A stretch of 64,000 nt of DNA from Bradyrhizobium sp. Gha. Lineage in GTDB: Bacteria; Pseudomonadota; Alphaproteobacteria; Rhizobiales; Xanthobacteraceae. A model generated the notes under the pieces. That model saw nothing but the letters and a program-made list of their open reading frames with translations. It was not told where the DNA came from and did not search any database. The stretch lies in the NCBI RefSeq assembly GCF_900113735.1, contig NZ_FOQM01000030.1, forward strand, positions 35,211 through 99,210, read 5' to 3'. A program made the position numbers and the translations under genes. This document shows positions 18,737 to 27,985 of this stretch, in pieces (the stretch's first letter is position 1; the number at the start of each line of letters is the position of its first letter).

Positions 18737-19471
18737 GAGCTGTAGAAAGTGCAATGAGCAGATCGTCGATCCTCATTACCGTCTTCACCAGCAGGCCGTA
18801 TTTGAAAGGTTGCCGGCGAAACGCTGGAAATCAGATGGTTAGAGACAAGCGATGGTTTGGGGAGCTTGATCGGGCGAGCACTAGGAAAAATCAATTTTTC
18901 GCGGCCGACGTGCTGCAAGCTCCGGCTCACGTTCCTTGCGATGCCTCCGAGCTCTTTCAGCTAATTTTCTTGCGGTCAGGCGAAGCGGCACGGAGCTCGA
19001 CGTGGTCGGGAGGGAGGCGGACAGTCAGAGTGATGGCTGATTTAGGGCCGGAGCGGTCCATGGATCCCGAGGCGGACTCATGGCAGATCCGTCGATCGCG
19101 ACCTTTCAGGGAGAGCGATTAGGAGCCCGCCGCTCGACAAAAAGCCCTCGGCTCCTACCGCTCGCGACCAATGTGCTCTCGATCCTTGTGCAATCGACAG
19201 GCTTGGCGGGTGCGGCCAGTCTGTGGCGTAATGTTAATGCATCGTGTGTTGAGAGGCGGCGTCAGCGGCAGACTGGGTTTAAGGTCGGACGCGGGCGATG
19301 GAGTGCGGCCATCATACTTGCGCAGTTAAGTGCCGAAATTAGTTCCCGGGATTCCGGGGCGGTCTCAATTATCTGGTAGAGCTTGCGCCACCTACTGCTC
19401 GGCAGAGAGGCCCAACGGCGCGGAGGCCGCGCAAGCTCAGTTTCCAGCGTGATGAGAGGATAGCTCTTGAC
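18737..19471. other. Gene-poor spacer between nopC promoter and nopX
   Basis: About 730 bases with no supported gene on either strand. Open frames are short and lack ribosome sites or motifs. Confidence 0.5.
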
Positions 19472-21274
19472 CTAAGCGTAAGCGCCTGCAGCTTGCAAGC
19501 GATCGGACTCGATGCGAGCCTTCAGGCTATTCAGATAATCCTCCGCGTAGGACTGGGCCGCCGAAACAGGCAGGTTGATGCCGGCGGTCGCGGCTTCTTG
19601 AATTGCCTGCTTCACTAGGCCTTCTCGCATTGCTAATTTGACCTCGGGTCCCGCGATGCAGCCCACCGCCTGTGCCGCAAGGCTGAGCCCGGCTTCTTCC
19701 AGCGCTTGCTTTATGTTGCCGCCACTGATCGCAGTGTGAAGAAGATTTGCAGCTTGCGCCTCGGCTTCAAGCACCATTGACGCGAGATCGGTCAATTCAC
19801 CCAAGCCTGGAATGAAGCCAAGTACACCAACTGCTGTCGCGGCCCAGTCGAGTACCTTAGAGCCAACTTTGAGCACGTCATTAAGTGCGTGCATGAAGGC
19901 GCCACCGTTCTTTTTGGGGGATTTGACATCGGGCTGGTCTGTCACGCCCATCGTCATGTCCGCGACCGCGTCTTGCTCGGCAGGCGTTCGGGCGGGATGC
20001 GTCTTCACCTGATGGATGGTGCGGTTCGCCCCCGACATGTTGTTGAAGAACTGCTTGAAGTCGCTGTTGCTGATGTTGCCGGAATCGACAGTATGCCCGC
20101 CGCCGAAGTCGAAGAACTTGTGGTGGGTTTTGTAGCCCGTAATCGCGTTGTTCATCAGCCCGAACAACACAGGATCCGAGAGCAGCTGGGAGGCCGCCTT
20201 TCGCACCTCGGGCGCGAGGCTCTTATCATCGACCATGCTCGCCAGCTTTTCCAGGGTCAGGTCGCCCTTCCCGAAGAAAGCGTTTTGGTTCTTGCTGATG
20301 GTATTGAGAGTATCGAGCTCGGCGTGCGTGAGATTCATCGATGATGAAGCAACCTCCAGGAAGTCCTCCTTGTGAACCTTGTCTATCGAGCCACCGTACA
20401 ACTGCTTCCATTCATCCGGGTGGTCGATGAAATATTGAGCGGCCGCCAGGACCTGCGGCGGGCATTTGCCGGTTTTAGCTTCGCCGTCGACGATCCGCTT
20501 GAAATCCGCAAGGCTCAAGTTCTTAGGCAGGTTGTCTGAATACCGATAGAGCTCTCGCAATGCATCGGTCTGGGTCATAACCGATGGCTCGCCATTCCGG
20601 GTGCCGTCGGAAGGGATGTAGTTTTGCGTATAGCTCTTTGCCCGCTGCTCCTGGAACGCAGCAACTTGAGGGTGGTGATCGGAGAAGCCGGAGAGATCAT
20701 CTGCTTTGATCTTCCCGCCGCAGCGGCCGTCACCTTGCGAGCCTATCGCATAGAAGAGCTCTGGGTCCTGTTGCAGAGCCTCAATCGCCGCCTTTAGATC
20801 GGGCGGTGTGGAGGGATCGTTGGCCAGATCTCCAAGAGATTTCCAATCCAGCGGGCATTTGTCTTTGTGTCGGTTCAGCACTGACACAATCTGCAGCTCG
20901 GGATCAGTCAGCGCGCCGCTGTTCCACGTAATCCTGGAGCTTTGTACGGGTGCCTCTGCAATCTTCGGGGCGCTCCGAGCGGTGGAGGACTCCGGGGAGG
21001 ATGGCTCTGGAGGCTGCTGACATGCGTCCAGTGCGGCCTTGATCTCCGGCGGGAGAATGTTCCGCACCTCATGCGTTAGTTCCGCCGTTAGCTGCTTGGC
21101 TGAGTCTGCAGCGCCCGGAGCCTGCGGCGCGGAACGATCATCGGTCTTGTCTTGCAACGAGAAACCAGCCAGCATCGCCTCGAATTTTGAAAGATCCAGC
21201 GCCGATGAGGGTCCGGTGGTCAGCCCGGATAAAGTCGAGCTGGCAGTTAGCGATAGGTTGTTGACTGACATCAT
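19472..21274 (-). CDS. nopX: T3SS translocator NopX (NolX/HrpF family)
   Basis: NopX is the secreted translocator thought to form the pore in the plant plasma membrane. The product is 600 residues from the double start ATGATG at 21274/21271, with AGAGGA upstream; family length is about 590-600. Repeated calcium-binding-like or helical units occur through residues 110-450 (for example GDGRCGGKIKADDLSGFSDHH and SGNISNSDFKQFFNN). A hydrophobic segment near residues 495-540 (DWAATAVGVLGFIPGLGELTDLASM) is a plausible membrane-inserting helix, as in HrpF. A tts box lies about 206 bases upstream. Confidence 0.92.
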   Translation of the reverse strand: MMSVNNLSLTASSTLSGLTTGPSSALDLSKFEAMLAGFSLQDKTDDRSAPQAPGAADSAKQLTAELTHEVRNILPPEIKAALDACQQPPEPSSPESSTARSAPKIAEAPVQSSRITWNSGALTDPELQIVSVLNRHKDKCPLDWKSLGDLANDPSTPPDLKAAIEALQQDPELFYAIGSQGDGRCGGKIKADDLSGFSDHHPQVAAFQEQRAKSYTQNYIPSDGTRNGEPSVMTQTDALRELYRYSDNLPKNLSLADFKRIVDGEAKTGKCPPQVLAAAQYFIDHPDEWKQLYGGSIDKVHKEDFLEVASSSMNLTHAELDTLNTISKNQNAFFGKGDLTLEKLASMVDDKSLAPEVRKAASQLLSDPVLFGLMNNAITGYKTHHKFFDFGGGHTVDSGNISNSDFKQFFNNMSGANRTIHQVKTHPARTPAEQDAVADMTMGVTDQPDVKSPKKNGGAFMHALNDVLKVGSKVLDWAATAVGVLGFIPGLGELTDLASMVLEAEAQAANLLHTAISGGNIKQALEEAGLSLAAQAVGCIAGPEVKLAMREGLVKQAIQEAATAGINLPVSAAQSYAEDYLNSLKARIESDRLQAAGAYA

Positions 21275-21479
21275 ACGTCCTCTGATTTGAGATTGCACCA
21301 CAAGCCGGTCATGTGGCGCAGACCGAGAATCGCGACGAACAACGAGCAAGAGATATCGATAGGCCTCGAGGGCGCCTACCGCTTGCTTCCGATTGGTCCG
21401 TGCGCCCCCCGCGCTCAGTTCCGCTACAATCTACAGGCACATCGCCCCCAGATATTCACGCCGCATGGTAGGTTTGATT

Positions 21480-21497
21480 AGCTTTCCAAAAGCTGAC
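21480..21497 (-). promoter_or_regulatory. tts box driving nopX
   Basis: On the minus strand the site reads GTCAGCTTTTGGAAAGCT, 17 of 18 matches to the tts-box core. The nopX start lies about 206 bases downstream and no other gene intervenes. Confidence 0.88.
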
Positions 21498-21802
21498 GGC
21501 GCTCGGAGGTTTCAGAACGGGACGCAAAATGACAGTGTGAAAGACAGCGATGGGTTCTCGATATTGGAATCGGCTTGCTTGCTGTCGCTCACTACGGCCC
21601 TGCCCGTGCCTCACATCGCCGAATGCGAGAAGAAGGTTTTATTCACCTCCGGCCGTCGCTGGACTCGTCCTTTAACGTCGGTTCGAACGAAAAACTCGCC
21701 AAGCGGCTAAGCATGATGGCATGTAGATGCCAATCACAGTCGTAGATCCGGAAGAATGTCGGACTATCTCGATTATCTAGTCAATCGATACGATCATTCG
21801 GA

Positions 21803-22321
21803 CTATGGCTCATCGGGTAGGCGCAGTCGGTATAAGATCGCGTGTTTATCAGCATTTTTGATCAGAGCACACGTAGCGGGTTGGGCCAGTGAAGAACCAC
21901 TGGTCTGCCCATGACATTTCGCCGCGGCGAAATCTCCAATTTTCAGCGGAGCAACCTGTGCGCGCAACGTGGGCTCTGCTAGAGACGGTCCAGCCTGAGG
22001 TGACCCGGCCTGCATTAGCCAAGGATCTATAATTTGCCAAACAGGGTCGTTGCCGAAATCGGAGGCGTTCGCGGTGTTGAGCGATCGTCTGTTGGGATGT
22101 GGACCGCTCGCTGATGGCTCGAGACGCGATGATCGGCCTCCGAGTTCCTGCCAAATTAGGTCCTGGGTGTACGGGTATTTCATGCAATCTATTAGTTCAC
22201 GCTCAAACTTCCTTAGACCGGCGCGCGACGAGGACGAATGAGGCGCTGGGCTGTTGTCCGCCGGGCTTAGCGCGTCGAAGTCCAACCTGTTCGTCCCTTT
22301 GAAAAACCGAGTGGCTTTCAT
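21803..22321 (-). CDS. Hypothetical protein beside nopX (possible y4yB counterpart)
   Basis: The 172-residue product has no signal peptide or membrane segment. A Ser/Pro-rich linker (about residues 22-35) precedes a helix (GLRKFERELIDCMKYPYTQD). Its position between rhcC1 and nopX and its length resemble y4yB of other rhizobial clusters, but I cannot confirm homology by eye. The start codon has no good ribosome site and no tts box precedes it, so both the start and its expression are uncertain. Confidence 0.4.
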   Translation of the reverse strand: MKATRFFKGTNRLDFDALSPADNSPAPHSSSSRAGLRKFERELIDCMKYPYTQDLIWQELGGRSSRLEPSASGPHPNRRSLNTANASDFGNDPVWQIIDPWLMQAGSPQAGPSLAEPTLRAQVAPLKIGDFAAAKCHGQTSGSSLAQPATCALIKNADKHAILYRLRLPDEP

Positions 22322-22539
22322 TCTTATGCGACGAAGCTCGTTTGCAGTTGTTCAAAAGCTCTCGTGAGGCGCTAAAGTGCAAAGCGCGGCCGCCGATGCT
22401 GCTGGCCAGGAGTCTGGGTCGCATCCGGCTGCGGTCTGGACTTTTATTGCGCCGTGCTGCGGCATCGGCCATCTACACACCCGAGCTCTGACAGGCAGCA
22501 GTAGCTCTCGTAAAGCTGACCACAGGGTATAAACAGAGG

Positions 22540-23259
22540 TCATTTATTAGTTGAATCGGGTTTGTGGACCGCGTCCTCTTGATGTGATGCCTCCGGCGAA
22601 GGAGTGTCATTCGGTCGTCCTTCGCGAACGACCACGCTGGAAGATCCCCGAAATAGCATCAAAACCGAGTCGTTCGGTGGCTTTTCGCTACCGCTCGGGT
22701 TTCGTCGTGCCTGTGCCTCCGCCACAAGTCCTTTGAGTGTTTGCTCCACAAGCGCGACAAAGCGGGGTGGACCAGAGGCGAAGACGAGACCATCTCCCGG
22801 TACGGCTCTGACAATGTAACGCTCGTCTGAGATTTTGAGTGCATCGAGTGCCGCCTTGAACGCATCAAAGTTGATTGGGCTCAAGACCAACAGGCGGCTC
22901 TGCGCCTCACGCGCGTCGGATACGTAGAGCACCATACCATCGTAGTACCATTGGAGATTGTACAAATTGATCAACCGTTCGAGGAACTCTCGCGGTGGGA
23001 GATCGGGCATTCGCCCGCGAATCCGCCCCTTCACCTCGGTGCTGACATTGACTCTGATATTAAGGTTGTTGCCGAATTCCTGCAGCGCGGCGGCGAGGTC
23101 CTGATCCAGAACTGTGTAACTATAGGGCGTAGACGGCAGCGCCAGGGGCGCGCCGAGCGCCTCAACGACGCCGAAGCAAATGAAAATACCGGCATAGAGA
23201 GCTTTCTTCAAGTTTTTGCTGTCCTGTGGATGAGATGAGCATTTCTGCTCTTTACACAT
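22540..23259 (-). CDS. rhcC1: N-terminal secretin subunit RhcC1 (SctC, N-domain part)
   Basis: In rhizobia the T3SS outer-membrane secretin is split in two genes; this is the N-terminal, periplasmic part. The product is about 239 residues. A signal peptide (KKALYAGIFICFGVVEALGA) is followed by the N0 domain (YTVLDQDLAAALQEFGNNLNIRVNVS, PPREFLERLINLYNLQWYYDGMVLYVS) and an N1 domain (VRAVPGDGLVFASGPPRFVALVEQTL). The secretin barrel domain is absent. I use ATG 23259; GTG 23271 and a later TTG are alternatives. It is divergent from nopB. Confidence 0.9.
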   Translation of the reverse strand: MCKEQKCSSHPQDSKNLKKALYAGIFICFGVVEALGAPLALPSTPYSYTVLDQDLAAALQEFGNNLNIRVNVSTEVKGRIRGRMPDLPPREFLERLINLYNLQWYYDGMVLYVSDAREAQSRLLVLSPINFDAFKAALDALKISDERYIVRAVPGDGLVFASGPPRFVALVEQTLKGLVAEAQARRNPSGSEKPPNDSVLMLFRGSSSVVVREGRPNDTPSPEASHQEDAVHKPDSTNK

Positions 23260-23336
23260 GAAAACGAGCACCGGATGGAAGCCGATGCTTCATCCCAAAT
23301 TGGAAGCTGACCATGATCATTAAATGGCAGCTGCTC

Positions 23337-23354
23337 GTCAGTTTTTGGTCAGCT
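23337..23354 (+). promoter_or_regulatory. tts box (degenerate) driving the nopB-rhcU operon
   Basis: GTCAGTTTTTGGTCAGCT matches 14 of 18 core positions of the tts box and lies 63 bases before the nopB start. It is the weakest of the six boxes in this window but has the expected place and orientation. Confidence 0.65.
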
Positions 23355-23416
23355 TGCTTTTCTAAGGTCCCGCCCCATTCGTGTGAACAGATGGCTCATC
23401 TCACTACGGGATAGCA

Positions 23417-23938
23417 ATGATTTCCTCCATGTTGTTCGGCATCAAGTCGGTCTCTTCCAATTCGGTCGAGTGTGCCTCCGGCGGATGCTCGCCGGCACAT
23501 GCGCAGTTTGGCGAGAGTCTTGCGCAGGCGGCCTCAAGCCAAGGTGCTGCCTCTTCTGTGGCCGAGCGCACGCCGGCTCAATCGCTGCCGGAAGTCCAGC
23601 GCGCAGTCACGCCGGCGAGCCCGTTCGGCGATCGCATCCTTCAGAGCATTTCTGCTATGCACCAGGTTACACCATTTCCGTCGAGTGCAGTTTCGCCGAC
23701 GATCGTCGACGAGCCTAATCCCACCAAGAGTCTGCAGCTTGGCCCGGCGGCGCAACCGGTCTTGCGAGTACAGCAAATCGAGGTACATCCAGCGGGCAAA
23801 CCGGACGGTGCGGATCATTTCGAATCAGCGCTGGTGAATCTGCGGGGTGTTTACAACGACGTCATCCAGGTTTCGCTCCTCTCCAAGGGGACAGGTGCTG
23901 TTAGTTCATCTCTGAACAAGCTTCTATCGGCGGGCTGA
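23417..23938 (+). CDS. nopB: T3SS-secreted pilus-associated protein NopB
   Basis: NopB (NolB) is a secreted, pilus-associated protein needed for effector delivery. The 173-residue product lacks a signal peptide. It is Ser/Ala/Val-rich with a disordered N-terminal half, and the C terminus (FESALVNLRGVYNDVIQVSLLSKGTG ... LNKLLSAG) has the helical pattern of the T3SS inner-rod protein group. Length (NopB is about 165-175) and place as first gene before rhcJ agree. It follows a tts box by 63 bases. Confidence 0.9.
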   Translation: MISSMLFGIKSVSSNSVECASGGCSPAHAQFGESLAQAASSQGAASSVAERTPAQSLPEVQRAVTPASPFGDRILQSISAMHQVTPFPSSAVSPTIVDEPNPTKSLQLGPAAQPVLRVQQIEVHPAGKPDGADHFESALVNLRGVYNDVIQVSLLSKGTGAVSSSLNKLLSAG

Positions 23939-23946
23939 GCGACCCG

Positions 23947-24804
23947 TTGGCTGTCTTGACGAAAGATAAGATCAGGACCGGCTGTCCCGCAGGAAAGCGG
24001 ATTTATGCTCTCGTTCTGTTGCCGCTCTTGCTGAGCCTCGCCGGATGCAAAGCTGATCTGTATACTAAAGTTCAGGAGCGCGAAGCCAACGAGATGCTTG
24101 GGCTGCTCCTGAGCAAGGGCGTCGATGCCATCCGTGTCGTCGGTAAGGATGGGACCAGCACAATTCAGGTGGAAGAAAATCAGCTCGCCTACTCAATCGG
24201 GCTGCTGAACAATCAGGGCTTGCCGCGCCAACCCTTCAAGAGCCTTGGTGAGGTGTTCAAGGGGACGGGCCTCGTTGCCTCTCCGGTTGAGGAGCGAGCC
24301 CGCTACGTCTATGCTCTCAGTGAAGAATTGTCGCGCACGATCAGCGATATCGATGGGGTTCTCTCCGCCCGTGTTCATGTCGTTCTACCGAAGAATGATC
24401 TTTTGCGACAGGATGCAACTCCGTCCTCAGCCTCGGTGTTCATTCGACACGCCGCGAACGCGAAGCTCTCAGCTTTGCTTCCGCAGATCAAGATGCTCGT
24501 CGCCAACAGCATCGAAGGTCTGTCATACGACAAGGTGACAGTCGTGTTCGTGCCGGTTGAGCGGGCTCAGCATGAGGTCTCCGTTTTGCCAGTGGCAGCT
24601 TCCGCCGAACCTACCAAGTTCCTCACAACCCACATTGCGATCGGTGCAGGAGGTGCGCTCGCCGCGTTGGGCATTCTAACTTACGTGCTGTTGAGCAAAC
24701 GTGGGGAGCAGCTTCGTCAATCCTGGCGCAAAGTGACAAGTCTCGGCAGAGATGCCGTCAAGCCAGCCCCCGCCGGCAAAAAGCTCTCCTCCGATCCGAA
24801 ATAG
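23947..24804 (+). CDS. rhcJ: T3SS inner-membrane ring lipoprotein RhcJ (SctJ/YscJ)
   Basis: RhcJ forms the inner ring of the basal body. The 285-residue product starts at TTG 23947, eight bases after nopB. Residues about 16-35 are a lipoprotein signal with lipobox LSLAGC. The YscJ/FliF ring-building domain follows (LYTKVQEREANEMLGLLLSKGVDA ... SARVHVVLPKNDLL ... LVANSIEGLSYDKVTVVFVP). A C-terminal transmembrane helix lies at about residues 222-245 (HIAIGAGGALAALGILTYVLL) with a basic cytosolic tail. All family features are present. Confidence 0.95.
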   Translation: MAVLTKDKIRTGCPAGKRIYALVLLPLLLSLAGCKADLYTKVQEREANEMLGLLLSKGVDAIRVVGKDGTSTIQVEENQLAYSIGLLNNQGLPRQPFKSLGEVFKGTGLVASPVEERARYVYALSEELSRTISDIDGVLSARVHVVLPKNDLLRQDATPSSASVFIRHAANAKLSALLPQIKMLVANSIEGLSYDKVTVVFVPVERAQHEVSVLPVAASAEPTKFLTTHIAIGAGGALAALGILTYVLLSKRGEQLRQSWRKVTSLGRDAVKPAPAGKKLSSDPK

Positions 24805-24823
24805 TGGCAGCAGGTCCGTATCG

Positions 24824-25444
24824 ATGGCGTCCACTGACCCAAATTGTTCACTCAACCCGCATTCTGATCGCCTGCGCGAGCTCGCCGCTTTGATCCATCC
24901 CAGCCGATTTGACGGCCATCTTGATGGGTCCCTGTCGGCCGCCACAGTGCTGCAGTTGCAGAAGGCTCCGAGACTGCAGCAAAGACTGGTCGAGTTGCTC
25001 CTGGGCAGTGACCTGGTCTCGAACGAAACCGACTGGGGTAAGGACGTTCTTCTCGGGCATGATCCACGTCGGGCGGCGCTGCTCGCTGGCAGTATCTGGC
25101 ATGCCCGTTCGGTCCTGAAGCGTGTGTCAAGGCATGATGTAGCGATTCTGATCGAAAATATTGGTGCGGAAGCACATGCTTTCGCAATCCGACACTTATC
25201 GAGCGCCGTTGCAACCACATCGATTGACGATCCGCAGAAGCTTGCTAGCCAGATTGAACATGACGGATGTGCCTGCCTTGGCGCTTGGCTCAAGGACGCC
25301 TCAGAGCTTGACCGTGTGCGCGTTCTTTTCCGCTTACCTGTGGGGACCGGCGCCGAATCCCCCGCAGCGGAACACCACAACTCAGCGGGTCAGTTACTGT
25401 CTTTGGTGGTGGCCCACTTGGCCACGGAGGAGCCTGCGGCATGA
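24824..25444 (+). CDS. nolU: T3SS cytosolic accessory protein NolU (SctK-type)
   Basis: The 206-residue product starts at ATG 24824 (MASTDPNCSLN), which matches the NolU N terminus and lies 19 bases after rhcJ; an upstream in-frame ATG at 24752 would overlap rhcJ. It is helical and cytosolic. The segment LREIA-like LRELAALIHPSRFDGHLDG and the leucine-rich middle part fit NolU/YscK-like sorting-platform proteins that link the ATPase complex and the SctQ pods to the membrane ring. It overlaps nolV by four bases (ATGA). Confidence 0.88.
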   Translation: MASTDPNCSLNPHSDRLRELAALIHPSRFDGHLDGSLSAATVLQLQKAPRLQQRLVELLLGSDLVSNETDWGKDVLLGHDPRRAALLAGSIWHARSVLKRVSRHDVAILIENIGAEAHAFAIRHLSSAVATTSIDDPQKLASQIEHDGCACLGAWLKDASELDRVRVLFRLPVGTGAESPAAEHHNSAGQLLSLVVAHLATEEPAA

Positions 25445-26064
25445 CGGACAATGAAACAGCCTTGCCAGATACCCCGCGGATACGGCCGCTTGGTCCGCTC
25501 ATACCAGCCGCGGAACTTGGTATCTGGTACGATGCGGTGCAGACGCGCGCGCTAGCCGAGCGATACCTGCGGCAGGTTCGCAGTTGGGCAAGGAAAGCCT
25601 ATCAGCAGGAGCGGGAGCGCGGCCACTGCGAGGGTCTTAGGTCAGGCTCGGACGAAATGGCGCAGCTGATCGTCCAAGTTGCTTCCGATGTGGCCCGGCG
25701 AAAAGCCGTTCTGCAACGGGAGTTACCACAGCTCGTCATTGAGATATTGACCGATTTATTGGGCTCCTTTGATCCGGGTGAAATGTTGGTAAGGACCGTT
25801 CGTCACGCGGTCGAGCAAAGATATGGCAGCGCAGAACTATGCCTTCACGTGTCTCCTGTGAACGCTGATGCACTAAGACATGAATTTCTGGCGTTCGATG
25901 GAACGGATGGTCGGCCGAAAGTCAGAATTGATCCGGACCCGGCCGTTGCGTCGGACCAGTGCGTTCTGTGGAGCGAGTTCGGCAGTGTCGATTTAGGACT
26001 CGCCGCCCAGCTCCGCACATTGCGTCTCGGCCTTAATCCATCTTCTCAGGAAAGCTATCCGTGA
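25441..26064 (+). CDS. nolV: T3SS stator protein NolV (SctL)
   Basis: NolV is the SctL/FliH-type stator that binds and restrains the ATPase RhcN. The 207-residue product has a helical N-terminal half rich in Arg, Glu and Gln (RYLRQVRSWARKAYQQERERGHCEG), as in FliH, and a compact C-terminal domain (PQLVIEILTDLLGSFDPGEMLVRTVRHAVEQ). Start ATG overlaps the nolU stop and its TGA overlaps the rhcN GTG start, which points to coupled translation. Length matches NolV of other rhizobia. Confidence 0.92.
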   Translation: MTDNETALPDTPRIRPLGPLIPAAELGIWYDAVQTRALAERYLRQVRSWARKAYQQERERGHCEGLRSGSDEMAQLIVQVASDVARRKAVLQRELPQLVIEILTDLLGSFDPGEMLVRTVRHAVEQRYGSAELCLHVSPVNADALRHEFLAFDGTDGRPKVRIDPDPAVASDQCVLWSEFGSVDLGLAAQLRTLRLGLNPSSQESYP

Positions 26065-27416
26065 CGACGCAACGATCAGGCCATGATCAAGCGGCCGGAG
26101 AAGGAGATGTGCATGCGGCGATAGCATCTCTAAAAGTCGCAGCAAAGGACGTCGATACGCGTGCCGTGCGGGGACGGATCACGCGTGCAATCGGCACCTT
26201 GCTCCATGCCGTGTTGCCGGGGGCCCGTGTTGGAGAACTTTGCCTGTTGCAGGATCACGCTGCTGGATGGTCACTTGAGGCGGAAGTCATCGGTTTGCTG
26301 CCGGACGGGGTGTTGCTGACGCCCATCGGCGATATGGTAGGCTTGTCCCACCGCGCGGAAGTGCTCCCGACTGGACGCATGCAGGAAGTGTCAGTCGGGC
26401 CTGACCTGCTAGGCCGCGTCATCGATAGCTTCGGCCGTCCACTCGATGGGAAGGGGCCGATAAAGACGGTCCAGACTTATCCGCTCCGGGGCAAGGCGCC
26501 CAACCCGATGAGGCGGCGTGGCATCGAGCAGCCGTTTCCGCTCGGCGTTCGCGTGCTGGATGGACTTCTGACGTGTGGCGAAGGTCAGCGAATCGGAATC
26601 TATGGAGATGCCGGTTGCGGTAAGTCGACGCTGATGTCGCAAATTGTAAAAGGCGCGGCTGCCGATGTCACCGTCGTTGCGCTCATAGGAGAGCGTGGAC
26701 GCGAGGTGCGTGAATTCATCGAACGTCATATTGGAGATGCCCTCGCTCGCACCATCGTTGTCGTTGAGACATCCGATCGATCGGCAATGGAGCGGGCGCA
26801 ATGCGCTCATATGGCGACCGCACTCGCCGAGTATTTTCGTGATCAAGGACTGCAGGTCGTTCTGATGATGGATTCGCTGACGCGCTTTAGCCGTGCGATG
26901 CGCGAAATCGGCCTTGCCGCCGGAGAACCTCCCACCCGGCGCGGTTTTCCTCCTTCCGTCTTTGCTCTGCTTCCTGGTCTGTTGGAGCGAGCCGGTATGG
27001 GCGAGCGGGGTTCGATCACGGCATTCTATACTGTGCTTGTCGAAGGTGACGGCACGGGCGATCCGATCGCCGAAGAGTCGCGCGGCATTCTCGATGGTCA
27101 TATCATTCTTTCGCGCGCGCTGGCCTCGCGAGAGCATTTTCCCGCCATCGACGTGCTGTCGAGCCGAAGTCGTGTCATGGATGCGGTCGCCTCTGGTCCA
27201 CATCGCAAGGCGGCATCCGTCTTCCGCGATCTGCTCTCGCGCTACAATGAGGCTGAGTTCCTGATCAAGGTCGGTGAATACAAGCCGGGCAGCGATCCAC
27301 TGACTGATCGGGCAATCGATTCAATCGAGGAACTGCGCGCATTTTTGCGCCAGGTACAGGACGAGCCGTCTAGCTTTGAGGAGACCATTTCATGGATGTC
27401 GCGCCTGACGGCCTGA
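26061..27416 (+). CDS. rhcN: T3SS ATPase RhcN (SctN)
   Basis: RhcN is the hexameric ATPase that unfolds and releases substrates at the export gate. The 451-residue product starts at GTG 26061. It has Walker A GDAGCGKST, the FliI/SctN signature around GERGREVREFIERH, Walker B QVVLMMDSLTRFSRAMREIG, and the family pattern GEPPTRRGFPPSVFALLPGLLERAG. The C-terminal helical domain ends the protein. It is very strongly conserved and of normal length. Confidence 0.97.
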   Translation: MTTQRSGHDQAAGEGDVHAAIASLKVAAKDVDTRAVRGRITRAIGTLLHAVLPGARVGELCLLQDHAAGWSLEAEVIGLLPDGVLLTPIGDMVGLSHRAEVLPTGRMQEVSVGPDLLGRVIDSFGRPLDGKGPIKTVQTYPLRGKAPNPMRRRGIEQPFPLGVRVLDGLLTCGEGQRIGIYGDAGCGKSTLMSQIVKGAAADVTVVALIGERGREVREFIERHIGDALARTIVVVETSDRSAMERAQCAHMATALAEYFRDQGLQVVLMMDSLTRFSRAMREIGLAAGEPPTRRGFPPSVFALLPGLLERAGMGERGSITAFYTVLVEGDGTGDPIAEESRGILDGHIILSRALASREHFPAIDVLSSRSRVMDAVASGPHRKAASVFRDLLSRYNEAEFLIKVGEYKPGSDPLTDRAIDSIEELRAFLRQVQDEPSSFEETISWMSRLTA

Positions 27417-27928
27417 ATGTCGTGCAAGCGTCGAAATTGCGACTGGTGAAAGGCATCAGAGAGCGAAGCGCGCTTCTTGAATTGTCGAACAATGAAGCCA
27501 GGCTCCAAATTGCGATCGATGCGCTACAGCGAGCGTCTGAGAATCTTAAAGCCGCGGAGGACCGTCGCGCCAACGTCGAAGCTGAACTTTATCAGGAGCT
27601 GGCGTCGCTCGAGACGATGACCGTGGCCGAGCTCGATCGTCGCTGTCAACTCGTCCTCGGGCGGCTGGCAGCAGAGATCGAATCGGCACGCCAGGAGCGT
27701 GAGCAGGCGCGCATCGCGCATGAGCAAGCCCAGCGGGCAGTGAATGAGGCGCGGGCCATCTGGGCCAAGCGTTCGGCGGCGAGCCAGAAATGGCAGGACA
27801 TTGAGGGCGATGTCCAGCGCACGACCGCTCTCCGTTCGGAATTTGCAGCCGAAATGGATGCCGATGATGAGGTCTTGCTCCGATACAAGGGTGCTTCGCG
27901 CAGCCAGGCGGTGGGTGGCTCGAACTGA
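27392..27928 (+). CDS. rhcZ: T3SS central stalk protein (SctO/YscO type)
   Basis: The 178-residue product is almost entirely alpha-helical and heptad-rich (LELSNNEARLQIAIDALQRA ... LAAEIESARQEREQARIAHE), giving a long antiparallel coiled coil as in FliJ/YscO stalk proteins that sit inside the ATPase ring. It overlaps the end of rhcN by 25 bases. Position directly after rhcN, length and coiled-coil content match y4yJ/RhcZ. The symbol follows use in Bradyrhizobium as I remember it. Confidence 0.85.
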   Translation: MDVAPDGLNVVQASKLRLVKGIRERSALLELSNNEARLQIAIDALQRASENLKAAEDRRANVEAELYQELASLETMTVAELDRRCQLVLGRLAAEIESARQEREQARIAHEQAQRAVNEARAIWAKRSAASQKWQDIEGDVQRTTALRSEFAAEMDADDEVLLRYKGASRSQAVGGSN

Positions 27929-27985
27929 TGACTGGTTCTCTTATGACGTCGCGAGCTGCGCCCGCGGAAACTGTCGGTAAATGCC

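Noticed and set aside
21775..21799. Nod-box-like sequence near the end of the gene at 21803
   Set aside because: It has ATC-N9-GAT and about 17 of 25 core matches, but the TTTTACC part is missing and no gene follows in the right direction.
23299..23316. Possible tts box on the minus strand for rhcC1
   Set aside because: Starts GTCAGCTTCC but the second half fails; about 10 of 18 matches.
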